64,000 nucleotides of DNA from Artocarpus heterophyllus (lineage: Eukaryota > Streptophyta > Magnoliopsida > Rosales > Moraceae), in NCBI GenBank assembly GCA_025403435.1, contig CM046354.1, positions 24,462,728-24,526,727 on the forward strand, given 5' to 3'. The notes beneath the pieces were generated by a model that ran no database searches, was not told the DNA's origin, and saw only the letters and a program-made list of their open reading frames with translations. Made by a program: the position numbers and the translations under genes. The stretch's first letter is position 1; each line of letters opens with the position of its first letter. Below, piece by piece: positions 33,601-45,439 of the stretch.

Positions 33601-34736
33601 AGAAGGTAAAATAAAGATAAAAATAAAGTATCATACTAGCCTCTTTGTTATGAGGTACTAAAAGTAAAGTTAAAGTTGTGACCTCCATGTTGTGAGGTAC
33701 ACAAGCAAAGCTGAAATTATGACCTCGGTGTTCAATGGTCTCAAGTCTTCCACAAGGGAAGCATCATGTTTATGATCTCATGATTAATGATGTTGATACA
33801 AACACTAAAGATTATATGATAAGGAAAGTTAAGGAGCAAAGATAAAAAGTTAAAGTAAAAAATAAATGATCATAAGATTCTTATAACTGAAAGTTCATAA
33901 TTGAGCGTAAATGGAATCATACATTATGAATTTGCTTGTATTCCTTATTATAAAGTATTTGCATTAAATGCATATGAAAAATATTTTGAGAAATGTTTTA
34001 TGTTAAATGTTTATGAAAAACATTTTTACGTTTTCAAGAAAAGAGTTACGAAGGACGTTTTAAGGAAAACGTTTCAAAGATGTTTTATGAAGAACGTTTC
34101 AGAAATGTTTGAAGAAAAACATTTATGAAAAACGTTTTAAGAGAAAGGCTTTTTATGAGAAAAGTTTTTTTTTAAAGCATGTTAAAATGATTTGCCAATT
34201 TATGTTTGAACTTACTGAGTGTAAGCTCACAAAAAGTTCATTCATGCTGTAGGTAGTCCTAAAGGTGACCAATAGGATGTGTATGAAGAGCTCGGTGCTG
34301 CGGGGGACAAATGCAAAGATTTGGGTAGGGATACCACCAAAGTAAGTTTTTGCTATGCAAAGAAAATGTTTTCCCACTATTTGATATATATTTTCTAAGT
34401 TTTAAGTAATAAATCAAAGTTTTAAGAAATGTTTTCAAAATTTTAAGATACATTTTATGAAATGTTTCATATAATTATAAAGTGAAGTTTTAAGTTATGA
34501 TTCAGTTAATGTTTCTTATTAAGTTTTAAGAAACGATTTGAAATTGTTATAAAGTTAAGTATTGAGCAATGGCTTAACCTAAATTGCGACAGAAGTTATA
34601 ACAGTTTTTGAGAACATTTTAAAGGATGTAAAGAAAAAAAAATTTCTAGTAATTTCTTACTAAGTAAGTAAGATTAATGTTTAAGCAATCATGTTTAAGA
34701 AAATTAAGTGACTGTCCAAAAAGACGGGTCGTCATA
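30637..34736 (+). repeat. LARD LTR 2, complete
   Basis: This 4.1-kb copy starts TGTGACATTTGAGC (the CCC of other copies is mutated) and ends GTCGTCATA where LTR 1 has GTAGTCGCA. It has the same internal landmarks as LTR 1 plus a ~19-bp local tandem duplication of GCATTTTTTATGCAAT near 33484-33520. Scattered substitutions and indels distinguish it from LTR 1. Confidence 0.85.
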
Positions 34737-35831
34737 GGTGGTATTAGAGTGGCATCATGCCATCCCATCTCACATTGTCATATGTCTGTTACACCATAGT
34801 TCAAGTAAGTAAGTTAAGTTAAGTAAGAAGAAAAGTTAGGATTTTACGATTATGTGCTTATACTGGGTATATAGCCTTTGATGTTGGCATCTCCGAATGA
34901 GCAACGGGAAGACAAAGGTCTACAGATGAATGTAATGTCATATGTTATATTGTCCTCATAAGTCAATGGTTGTTATCGTCCATCAGTAGTGTCAAGTCAA
35001 CGATGACCAAACTTGGTCAATGATGGTCAATAGATGGCTAACGGATCAAAATCAAGAAGATGAGCTCATGACACATTATGTTGTACTTGCGCCCAACGGT
35101 GTTTTTCATTTGAAGAAATCTCGCTCTATTAGAAATCGTGTGGTATTGAATATACGCAGAATGAGGAGAGCAAATCAAGATAATAGAATAATGGAGGTTC
35201 GAAAGTGATTTTCGGTGTTCTATGGAACGAGAGTGCCTGAGAGCTACCAAATGTTAGATGACCAACCATGCGGTCTTTTTCAAGCTTAAGCATTCCGTGG
35301 CTGAGCTAAGATGCAAATGAGCTCATAATTGTCCGGATGGGAATCATGACGAAGACAATGATATCAACTCTATTAGCAAAAACCTCAAGGATTGAAGGAT
35401 GAAAGCTGGAGATTTATACGTTATGAGGAAAATTTTGAAAAAATGTAATTTTGGAATGGATATAGATTCGAAAAAATATGGATTAATGGTCGAATGACCC
35501 TGATCTTATGATAGTCATGATGTGATTGGGGTAAATATAAACCCTATTTTCAAGAATAGCATTCAATGCCAGATTGCTAAACCTTTAAATGAATGAAAAC
35601 TGTGCTTAAACACTAAAAGATTAGAGTTGCACAGCAGAAATGTAGTGTTACAATTCAAAGAAAAATATGAATGAAACGATGAAAGTTTATAAAGTTCTAA
35701 GTCAGAGGCTTACTTTTTATCAAGAAAGTAATAATGCAAGAAAGTATGTTAAGAACAGAAATGATATAAGAAAATGAACTACCCTTGAAGGTTCTAATTT
35801 TCGAGGATGAAAATTTTTAAGGAGGGTAGAT
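34737..35831 (+). other. LARD internal region 2
   Basis: It opens with a mutated primer-binding site (GGTGGTATTAGAGT) and ends in the polypurine tract AAGGAGGGTAGAT. It includes the conserved short frame 35020-35208 and about 70 bp after it that internal region 1 lacks. Confidence 0.8.
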
Positions 35832-38351
35832 TGTGACACCCGAGCATTTCTAATACATTAGAAATGCAATAATTTATAGATTATTGATTAATCCAATTTT
35901 TATTATAAAATTTATAAAAGCAAAAAACAAAAATTTTAAGGGTAAAAATCATACCAAAATTTTATATGAGAAATGAAGGATTTGAAAATAAGTTGGAAAG
36001 CTTAATTATTACAAAATATATTGCAATAAATATTAAAACAAAGATATAGTCTAAGAGAAATAGTGTTTGATAATGTAAAAAATTATACAGTATTAGAATA
36101 ATGTAGTGTAAGAAAGTACACTAATAAAGTTATGTAGTATGAAAATTATACCGCAAAAGTAATACAGTGTAGGAATTTGACTATTTAAGGTTATGCGGTA
36201 CAAAAACTAGATTGTTTAAGTTAATGCAGTATAGAAATAATACTATTTCAAGAATATGGATGAATAAAGAATACTGTTGCAGTGTAGAGAATATATCGTC
36301 AGTACAAGAAAAATACTGTAAGTATAAATTTGGATAGTACAGAGTCAGATAATGTTGAAAGTACATTATGTGATAGATGAAAATAAGTATGGGAGGTTGT
36401 GGGACCTCATGAATTGTATGGAAAAGAATACCGATAGTATAACAAAAATCCTGCCAGTATAAATTTAGACAGTGTAAAAAAATTTTGTGGGACCCATCAA
36501 AAGGACACCTTAAGAGTTTTGATTGGGCCATCACATTTACTAATGTAGCCCAACCATAAAAGGTCAACTTATCCTAATTATTATTAGGTTGTGATTCATC
36601 ATTTTTATAAAAATCCAAAATGAGATAAGCTTTGATAAAAGCTTAAGCAAGCCATTTTTTTCATATCATTTTTCTCCTCCATCTCCCGCAGCAGCCAGAG
36701 GTGGCTCTCTTCAAAAATTTTCAAAGCCCAAATCTTTGCAAAATTGCCCCAATTAAGTTTCAAGAATTAAAGTTCAAGAGATTCCATCAATTTTAAAGGT
36801 AAAATCCAAACTTTCTCTATGGTAAATAAGGGTTTTTGTTCAAGTTTTTGATGGAATTTTTATGGTGAGGTATGGGCTTGATGTCAAGGGAATTTGGAAG
36901 CTCTCAAGTGCTAGAAAGTGAAGACAAGCACTTTGCATGGATTAGGTAAAATCCTAGCCTTTTTAATTAAGCTAAAGTTTATGCTTTAATAAGCATATCA
37001 AGTGTTTGATGAAATGTTTTGGTCTATGGCATGATTGGTTTATGCTTTATATTGATGGTGGTGGTGAAAGAAAGAAAGAAATAAGGGTTTTGTGGTAAAA
37101 AGAGAAAAGTTGTTAAACTTTGAAAAGTTTAACTAGTTTTAAGGAATGGGGTTTTGAGGGCTTTAAAGGGCAATTTATGTTCCAAATATGGCATAGGATC
37201 TACCAATACAGTGAGGGAAACAACTTTTGTGAATAAAGTTTTGTAAAATTCTAAAAGGACTAAATTGCAAAGTTTTACAAAGGCTCGACAGATTTAAAAA
37301 TTAGCCAAAAAGCCCACTTTAATGTTGAAATTTTAGGAAGGTTAAAACATGAAAGTTGTAGAACGCATCAAAGCTGTTAGGACTTCATGAGCAGTTTTCC
37401 AAAATTCGACTCGGCTTCGAAGTTATGAATTTTACACAATTTTAGGCACAAAATTTCGAGAAATGAAAACATTATGAAAAGTTTAGAATTTGACCAAGGA
37501 GCTTTTGTAAGTTTTGTTCCTTGCAAAAAACTAAATGTTGTGTATAAATTGGTTGCTTTTGGTTCAGGGGACAAAAATGTAAATATATTTGTGTTTTGTG
37601 ACAAAACCATAAAATTGTATGAAAACTGGGTTTTCACCTAGGAACGCTGGGTTTCTGCACTGTTGAAGGCAGTGGGTAACCATAGTTGCCCAGTCTTAAA
37701 GGATTCAAAGTTTAGTCAAGAAAAGAAATGAAAGTTAAGGGCAAAATTGTCATTTTATAAAAAAAGCCAAAACGGACCCAAAACGCCCGACGTTGGGAAA
37801 AGTTCCTTAGTCAAATTTTTTTTTTGTAATACATAGGTAATGAAATGGTAAAGTTAAGCAATGAATTTTATAAAGATTCGAAATAGACGAATAACCCACT
37901 AGGGAAAAATCATCATTTTTGAGGAAACGGCTAGGATGGAGTCAAACACTCCGAACTAACAAAATGTTCTTTGATGAAAAATGTTTTGTAATACGTTAAG
38001 TATTGAAACTGCCAGTGAGACAAAAAATTTAACTAAGGGTCGCTTAAGAACAAAGGTAACCTGGTGGGTTACAAAATTAAGTAAAGAAAGAGGTAACCTG
38101 GTGGGTTATAGAGCTAAGCAAAAAGAATGATAACCCAGTGGTTATATAATTAAACAAAAGGAAATGTGACCTGGTGGGTTACAAAATTAAGTAAAGAAAA
38201 GAGTAAAACAATAGTATACCAAGTTATGGAAAAAAGTAGAATGAATGTTTAATGTTTAAGTTACGTTATCAATCAAGTAGATGGGTAATAAAAGGTAACT
38301 AATTAATCGAGTGTCGTATGATCAGGACACAGAGGCTGACTAATAAAAGGA
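35832..38351 (+). repeat. LARD LTR 3, left part
   Basis: The LTR runs from TGTGACACCCGAGC to a Copia insertion after AAGGA (38347-38351). It carries the usual TATA box and hairpin near 36605-36644 and palindrome repeats near 38055-38180. Confidence 0.85.
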
Positions 38352-40318
38352 TGTTAGACATGTATGTCCTAAGGAGTAAAAATGTAAAAAGTTTTTGAAG
38401 ACATTTTTATCAGTAAAGAATTTATTTATTGTTTATATACCAAATCTTGTCCTCTTTACGTTCATATTTGTTGAATGCATGTTAAGCAAACAATAGTCTG
38501 AGACTGTGGGTCTAAACTTTAAGAATTGGGCATATGATGGACAGATTATGCGGAAGACACGGTTCTTAAGGTGATGGTCTAAATCATAAGATCCGCAATC
38601 AAGGGAATAAAGTTGGGTGCTTTATTCATGTAAAAATTGTTATGTTGTCTATATCCTTATTGGGAGATGGTTTGTCTTGACCATCGGAGGTGGACTTCAT
38701 GAATAGAAACATTAGCACGTTGTCATAGGTAATGATGTGTTGGATCGAGACATAAAGTAAATTGATTTGGATTAATAATTCTGTCTCAGCAAATCAATTC
38801 ACTTTAGACAATCATTTGTATTGTATCTTAATCCTAAGATGAATAGTGGGCCCATTGTCTTGACTTGTGTCTTTTGATGTACCAAAAGATGACACCCACA
38901 TCTTAATAGTGGTATGCATGCCGGTACATTGGAGGCATGACTCTAGATAGCATAGACCTATTATTCATAGATATGGAATCCATAACTCCTCTTTAGGAGT
39001 AGTGATATCCTCTTATATGCGTTATCTTGTAATTGGAAAACTGGAGCGCTCAACCATTTGGATACATAGGTGTAATCGAATGGTTAACTATCTTTGGATG
39101 GTAAGTTTTTTGATGGTGAGATAATAGAACGTAAGATAAAAATAATCAGGAAGGTAAGACAAAACTTGTCATTAAGCTGATTATGGATTATCATATGGGG
39201 ATATGATACACTGTGATATGTTATAGATACTTAGCTATACCGGCTTCGTAATTCTATGTAGTTTGAGAGTGCAGCTCCAAGCTTTAGTGGAGTAGCGTTA
39301 GAGTTGATAATTATAAAATGTATATATGGGATAATGGGTTTCGTAATTATTGGGAGCTTGAACTATATAGGTCCATTTGGTTCCCTTTGCTAGCTCACAA
39401 AATCCTATAACGATATGGCGTGCTTTTCTAATAATTGGTGGCTTATGACAGATTTATTAGATTGGTTAAAATTTGGAAGAATAAAATTAATTCAAGATAA
39501 ACTTGTTGAATTATTGAGATCAGATAATTCTTGTTTGTTTATCGATTGATTTAATTTTTGAATAAATTAGATCAAGATAAACTTGTAGAATTATTAGGAA
39601 TTCATTTATTTTCCTAGAGATTATCTAAATAAAGTTGTTTTAGTTAGATAACTTCTCTATTGGGTTATTTGAATTAAAACTAAGACTTTATCCTATAGAA
39701 TCTCGGGTGAAAAATAAAAGATTCGTTGAGATATTAATCGGTAGTTCGGAATGCCGATCCTCAAGTTCGGCCTGCCGATCATCCTGATCGGCCTACCGAT
39801 GAGCGAAGGATAAGATCACGCGTTTTTACGCAGATCTTATCAGATATTGATCTGAATTTGATTCTGATTCAAATTTTGAGACCTAATCTGATAAGGACTA
39901 ACCTTGGACCCAACCTCTATAAATAAGGAGAAAGTCACATAAGTTATTTAGATCAATTGAGAGATTAAGAGTGATACTCTACTGGTGAGAATCTAGAAAC
40001 TTCCTGAGAGCTCTTGTTCACAAATCACAAACACTTGCTTTAGGTTCTCTCAATTGATTGAAAGGAGAGTCACCTGGTGGAAGAGCTGTATGTGTGAGCC
40101 CACACTCACTTCGATCGTGTATAGAGCATAGTGAAGAAGACCAGTTGGTTGAGGCTCTTTTAGAACGTTACTTCTCTTCCCTAATTGTGGAAGCTTTTTG
40201 GCACACAAGGTTAGTAAGATTTGGTTCATTTATATATATAGCATGTCAAACTTGTGTTTTAAAAAATACTCTGATATAAAATTTTTAAAAATTCCTACTG
40301 CGTACTATTTTTCCAACA
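38352..40318 (+). repeat. Copia A 5' LTR
   Basis: It starts TGTTAGACATG and ends TTCCAACA. It contains an ~80-bp repeat zone near 39500-39600, three GC palindromes at 39739-39800, a TATA box TATAAATA at 39918-39925, and downstream a conserved short frame from about 40058 with the hairpin GTGTGAGCCCACAC. Confidence 0.92.
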
Positions 40319-41960
40319 ATTGGTATCAGAGCCATGGTTTTTACATAAATTTATGAGTTTGTGATCATGTTATATGTATGAATTTTGTGATCTTAATCTC
40401 TCCTATGCTTGAATTTAATTTTCTAGACAGTTGGCACTCTAGATTTCTATATATTATATTTGTTGTCATGGATTATTAATTATTTATTAATTAATTCATA
40501 TCGGTTATGGTTCCTTAGAGGTTAGAATATGTATCTAGGTTTTTCATGTAAATTAGATGGCAGACTATTATCTCTGTTTGGGAATTATTATTTATTTTTA
40601 AATTTGTAAGAATTTTATAATTAAATAATCATTCGAAGAAGATGGATCTAGAAGGCAGATCTAGAAGATTGATGATGGCGCTCCCAAGTATTTCCTGAGT
40701 CTCTAATTTTATGTTTTTGTATTGTTGAAAAAAAAATTGATGAATTGCATCAAAAATTGTATTTTCTAGAATGGATGATTCATGCTCAGTCAGCATGTCA
40801 AACCTTCCAGTTCGGTAGGCCGGACGTGAGGTTTGGCAGGTTGACAACGGGGTGAAAATCAAATGCTCTGCCGGTAGGCTGAACTTCCAGTTCGGCAGGC
40901 TAATCTTTCATGAGTCGGCAGGCCGATCTTCCTAATTGATAGGCTGATGGATCGTGACCGGCAGGCCGATCACCTAGATCGACTTGCCGACCGAGAGCTG
41001 GAAAATTTCCAAAAAAGATGTAGTTTTTTCAGTGCAGTTTTAATTTTATTTTTGGAACAATTCTGAGAGACATTAAATTTCGATATGACTGAAAATATGA
41101 AGTATTCGATTCATACAGGATTGAAGACTTAAAGATGGGCATTCCATGATGAGAGATACAACCTGAGAATTCAAGGATGAAGAATCGATAATATAATTCA
41201 ATTATTCTCTTGTAATTTTTGTTTTCTATTCAATAGGGTGGAACCATAATATTACATTTATTTATTATTTTGCTTGTAGCTTTGCTTAATTGCTTTGCTT
41301 GTCTGTATTATAATATGATTTGCCATGTATATTGATAACATGTCATATAGAATAGGGAGTGCTGCTCATATTAAAATTGTTCAAGCATATTCTAAAAGTA
41401 AAACCTTGATTTCAAAAGATTGAGTGGGAGAAGGTGTCAAAGAGAGGACCTAAGGCCTCCATCGTTGGTCCATAGGTAGAACATGGTGGTCCTGACCCCT
41501 AGGAAGGGATTTCTATCATTTACCAGATTGGATCTCTGAGAGGATAAAGTATTTTAGCATGATTTATGGTTGCACATCCCTAGGTGGTGATTATAAATCA
41601 TGGATAAAATATTGAAATGATGGTTATACACTCACGTTAATTTTATTATTAATCTCCCCTAGGAACTCTGTTAATAAAATTAATAGCCAAAGAAACGATT
41701 ATTAATATATGTTGGATCATATGGGTCTTGGATGGCATATATTAATTAGGAGGAGATCCATGTTCCTGATTGAATTTGGCATGACTCCCTTAGGAGCTTG
41801 TTGAATTCTGAGTTGGAAATTATCGTTGCAAGGTTGTGATATTTTCAAGGTTTTAACACATAAACACATTTGTTTTTTTTTACATGATTGTGTTATCTTA
41901 CTAAATTATTATGATATGTTTGCTTATGTTTGGTATATGATTCTTTATTGTAGATTAAAA
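40319..41960 (+). other. Copia A primer-binding site and leader
   Basis: ATTGGTATCAGAGCCATGG follows the LTR and matches initiator tRNA-Met. The 1.64-kb leader has no long frame. It holds a cluster of TCGGCAGGCCGA-type palindromes (40808-40995). Just before the gag ATG there is a branch-point-like TTACTAAAT (41888-41896) and a TTATTGTAG acceptor-like site ending at 41953. Confidence 0.7.
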
Positions 41961-42780
41961 ATGTCTAAAAACGCTTTATCATTGATACTTGAAAAAAACC
42001 TATTAACTAGAGAGAATTATAATGATTGGACATGAAACCAGGATATCGTCCTCTCATTTGAGAAACTGAAGTATGTGTTGACAACCCCTTGTCCTCTCGA
42101 GCCTATAGGAGACTCAACTAATGTGCAATTCCAACCGTATGATCGCGGGAAAGATGCTAATGATCAGGCCCGCTGCTATGTTATGGCTAACATGAATAAT
42201 GTGCTGCAGGCTCAACATCAAGATTATGAGACTACGAAGCAAATCTTGGATAATCTTGAAGATATGTTTGGAGGACAGGCCATAACAAAGCGGTAAGGGG
42301 CGCTTCAGAAGCTTCTTAACTGTAAGCAGAGGCTAGGGACATCTGTAAAGGAGCACATGATGTTGGTCATGGGTTACCTTGCTGAGGCTTAAACCAATGG
42401 AGTTGACATTGATGCTGAAACACAGATGACTATGGTCTTTGAGACTCTATCAAACAAGTTTATTCCATTTAGAGCTACTTTTAATTTAAGCAATAGACGG
42501 GATATGACCTTAACAGAATTAATGAAATAGTTACAGGAGTTCGAACTGTTGATCAGGGAGTCTCCCATGGGTGGAGAGGCCAACATGGTAGCTGCTTCTA
42601 GTTCCAATCCCAACTCTAGGAATGGAAAGAAGCAATGGGCCAAGAACGGGAAGTCTTCTATTCCTGCTAGCACCAAGAGCAAGAAAAAAAAAAAAGAACC
42701 TAAAGAAGCTTAAGTGCTTCTTCTGTGGAAAGGTCGGGCATATAAAGAAGCATTACAAGGACTTCCTTTCCAAAGAAGGT
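41961..42780 (+). pseudogene. Copia A gag, broken
   Basis: It starts ATG (MSKNALSLILEKN) and has the gag helices ENYNDW, LSFEKLKYVL and LDNLEDMFGGQ. Stops interrupt it near 42033 and 42294, and later ones follow. An A-tract near 42682-42694 shifts the frame before the zinc knuckle CFFCGKVGHIKKHY at 42715-42756, whose last Cys is Tyr (element C keeps CX2CX4HX4C). Confidence 0.85.
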
Positions 42781-43667
42781 AGGTGTGATCTTCTATATTT
42801 AGAAACTCGTTTGGTTGAGGAATCCAGTGACATTTGGGTCATAGATTTCAGTGCAACTAATCATGTTTGTGTTTCTTTATAGGGGTTTAAAGAAACGAGA
42901 AGTCTGTTACACGAAGACTTCACACTTCGGATGGGCGATAGATCCATGGTCTTAGCGGAAGGAGTGGGAGATGTCCATCTTTATTTTGATAATTATAGAA
43001 ATTTATTTTTGCAAGATTGTTTTTATGTTCTTAAATTTAAAAGGAATTTAATTTCTGTAGCTTGTTTATTTAAAGACTCCTATTTGGTTTCTTTTAATGA
43101 TAAAGTGGTGATTTGTAAAAACAAATCTTTTATCTGTTCTGGATGGATGCAAAATAATCTATATTTTATCAAACCTAAGATGGACTTATTGCTTAATGCT
43201 GAGATAAATGATAATAACTCTAAAAGACTTAAAACTTCTCACTCTAATAAGACTTATCTTTGGCATTTGCCCCTTGGTCATATTAACCTGAAAACGATTC
43301 AATGGTTGGTAAGGGATGGACCTTTAAGTCACTTAAAGGTGGAATCTATACCTCAATGTGAATCTTATTTGGAGGGTAAAATGACAAAAATACCATTCAG
43401 GTGTAAGGGCAATGGGCTGAAGGGGTTCTAGAACTTGTGCATAGTGATGTTTGCAGACCGATGAACATCTAGGCACGAGGAGGGTATGAGTACTTTGTCA
43501 CTTTTATTGACTATTACTCAAGATATGGGTATGTATACCTGATGCACCATAAAAGCAAAACTTTTGAGAAGTTCAGGGAGTTTTAGGCTAAAGTGGAAAA
43601 GCAATTAGGTAAACCCATAAAGGCACTTTGATCCGATCGAGGTGGAGAATACCTTTCTGATGAGTTC
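42781..43667 (+). pseudogene. Copia A protease and integrase N-part, broken
   Basis: DIWVIDFSATNHVC near 42830-42871 is the protease active-site block (usually D-S-G-A-T). The pre-integrase domain follows, with YLWHLPLGHIN near 43255-43287 (the first HHCC His is kept, but the family's 'HLRLGH' is diverged) and ESYLEGKMTK, where the expected CxxC has one Cys as Tyr. Frame loss after 43430 and stops near 43472, 43586 and 43630 break the integrase core. Confidence 0.75.
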
Positions 43668-45425
43668 TTGGGACACTTATTAGAGAATGGGATTTTATCC
43701 CATTTGACTGTGCCAGGCACTCCGCAGCAGAATGGCATAGCGGAGAGAAGGAATAGGACTTTATTGGACATGGTTAGATCCATGATGAGTTATTCATCAT
43801 TGCCTTCCTCCTTTTGGGGATATACACTACAAACTGCATGTTATTTATTGAACAATGTGCCTTCAAAATTAGTCCCTAAAACTCCTCACGAGTTGTGGAC
43901 TGGTAGGAAGACATCCTTAAACCATATTCGCATATGGGGATGTCTAGCTCATGTCCTATTTAAGGATCCAAATAAATTGGAAACATGTTTAGAAGTTTGC
44001 ATGTTTGTAGGATATCCAAAAGGGACTAAAGGGGGTTATTTCTATAACCCAAAGGAACATAAAGTCGCGGTTTCAACTAATACAACTTTCCTTGCGGAGA
44101 GTTACATGGACGACTTTAAACCTCAAAGCAAATTGGCGCTTGAGGAGTTAAGGAGTGATCTGATCACTCCAGAGGTTTTGAATGAAACTGTTCTAATCAG
44201 TGTAGAAAAACCAAACAAACTTGAACAACAACCTGAGGGGCTTCGGCATAGTGGGAAGATCAGGCATCAACCTGAGAGGTATATGTTCAATGGGGAGGTC
44301 TTTTTGGTTGAACCGGATGAACATGACTGGGATCGTTATACTTACACAGATGCTATGGAGGATGTTGATTCAAAACTCTGGACAGAGGCCATGAACATAG
44401 AGATGAAGTCTATGGAGACTAATCAGGTCTGGGAGATTGTGGATCTTTCCGAAAGGGTAAAACCAATAGGGTGTAAGTGGATCTACAAGAGGAAAAGAGG
44501 AGTGGATGGAAAGGTCAAAACCTTTAAGGCTAGACTGGTAGCTAACGGTTATACGCAAAAGGAAGGAATCAATTATGAGGAAACCTTTTCGCTTGTAGCC
44601 ATGTTTAAGTCCATCCGGATTCTCTTGTCCATAGCTACTGCTCTCGACTACGAGTTTTTACAGATGGATGTCAAGACGGCTTTTTTGAATGGCTATCTTG
44701 ATGAGTCCATTTATATGACACAACCAGACGGGTTCAAGGTACCTTATGCTTCGGCGGTGGGTAGCCTCATGTATGCCATGCTTTACACACGACTAGATAT
44801 TAGTTATGCGGCCGGGATTATAAGTCAATTTCAGGCGGATCTAGGACCAAACCATTGGGTTGCGGTAAAGCATATTTTCAAGTATCTGAGAAGGACTCGA
44901 TGGTATATGCTTGTATATTTGGGTGGGGACTTGACTCCTCTAGGATATGCTGACTCAGATTTTCAATCCTGTTTGGATTCTAGGAAATTGACTTTGGGTT
45001 TTGTGTTTACTCTGGGCGGCTGTGCCATCAGTTGGAGAAGTGTGAAGCAAGATTGCACTTCAGATTCAACGATGGAGGCCGAGTATGTGGTAGCTAGTGA
45101 TGCTTTGAAAGAAACAATGTGGCTCTATAAGTTCCTTGGGGATCTTGAGGTAGTTCTTGGTATGGATAAAGCGGTATCACTGTACTGTGATAACAGTGCG
45201 GTAGTATCTAATGCTAAGGAACCAAGATTTCACAAGCAGAGTAAGCATATTGATCGGAAGTATTTTGTGATAAAGGACTTCGTTGAGGGCAGGCATGTCA
45301 CGGTGTGCAAGATCACGTCAGAGGATAATTTAACTTATCCATTTATGAAGACACTTACTGGGAGAGTCTTCGAGAGGCATGTGGAAGCTATGGGGATACG
45401 AGATTTGTCATATTTACTCACTTAG
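43668..45425 (+). CDS. Copia A integrase C-part, RT (core deleted) and RNase H ORF
   Basis: This frame is open for 585 codons. Residues about 1-95 carry PGTPQQNGIAERRNRTLLDM (last integrase catalytic region) and HELWTGRKTSLNHIRIWG. Residues about 235-358 carry the N-terminal RT blocks (KPIGCKWIYK, ARLVANGYTQ, QMDVKTAFLNGYL). At 44736-44740 it jumps from DGFKV straight to PYASAVGSLMYAM; element C has 486 bp between these points, including the YVDD box. RNase H follows with ADSDFQSC, TMEAEYV and SLYCDNSA, ending in KHIDRKYFVIKDFV. The frame is long, but the polymerase active site is absent. Confidence 0.85.
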   Translation: MGHLLENGILSHLTVPGTPQQNGIAERRNRTLLDMVRSMMSYSSLPSSFWGYTLQTACYLLNNVPSKLVPKTPHELWTGRKTSLNHIRIWGCLAHVLFKDPNKLETCLEVCMFVGYPKGTKGGYFYNPKEHKVAVSTNTTFLAESYMDDFKPQSKLALEELRSDLITPEVLNETVLISVEKPNKLEQQPEGLRHSGKIRHQPERYMFNGEVFLVEPDEHDWDRYTYTDAMEDVDSKLWTEAMNIEMKSMETNQVWEIVDLSERVKPIGCKWIYKRKRGVDGKVKTFKARLVANGYTQKEGINYEETFSLVAMFKSIRILLSIATALDYEFLQMDVKTAFLNGYLDESIYMTQPDGFKVPYASAVGSLMYAMLYTRLDISYAAGIISQFQADLGPNHWVAVKHIFKYLRRTRWYMLVYLGGDLTPLGYADSDFQSCLDSRKLTLGFVFTLGGCAISWRSVKQDCTSDSTMEAEYVVASDALKETMWLYKFLGDLEVVLGMDKAVSLYCDNSAVVSNAKEPRFHKQSKHIDRKYFVIKDFVEGRHVTVCKITSEDNLTYPFMKTLTGRVFERHVEAMGIRDLSYLLT

Positions 45426-45439
45426 TGCAAGTGAGAGAT

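Noticed and set aside
43668..45425. 585-codon ORF as a host gene
   Set aside because: All its motifs are Copia integrase, RT and RNase H, and it lies between matching LTRs with target duplications.
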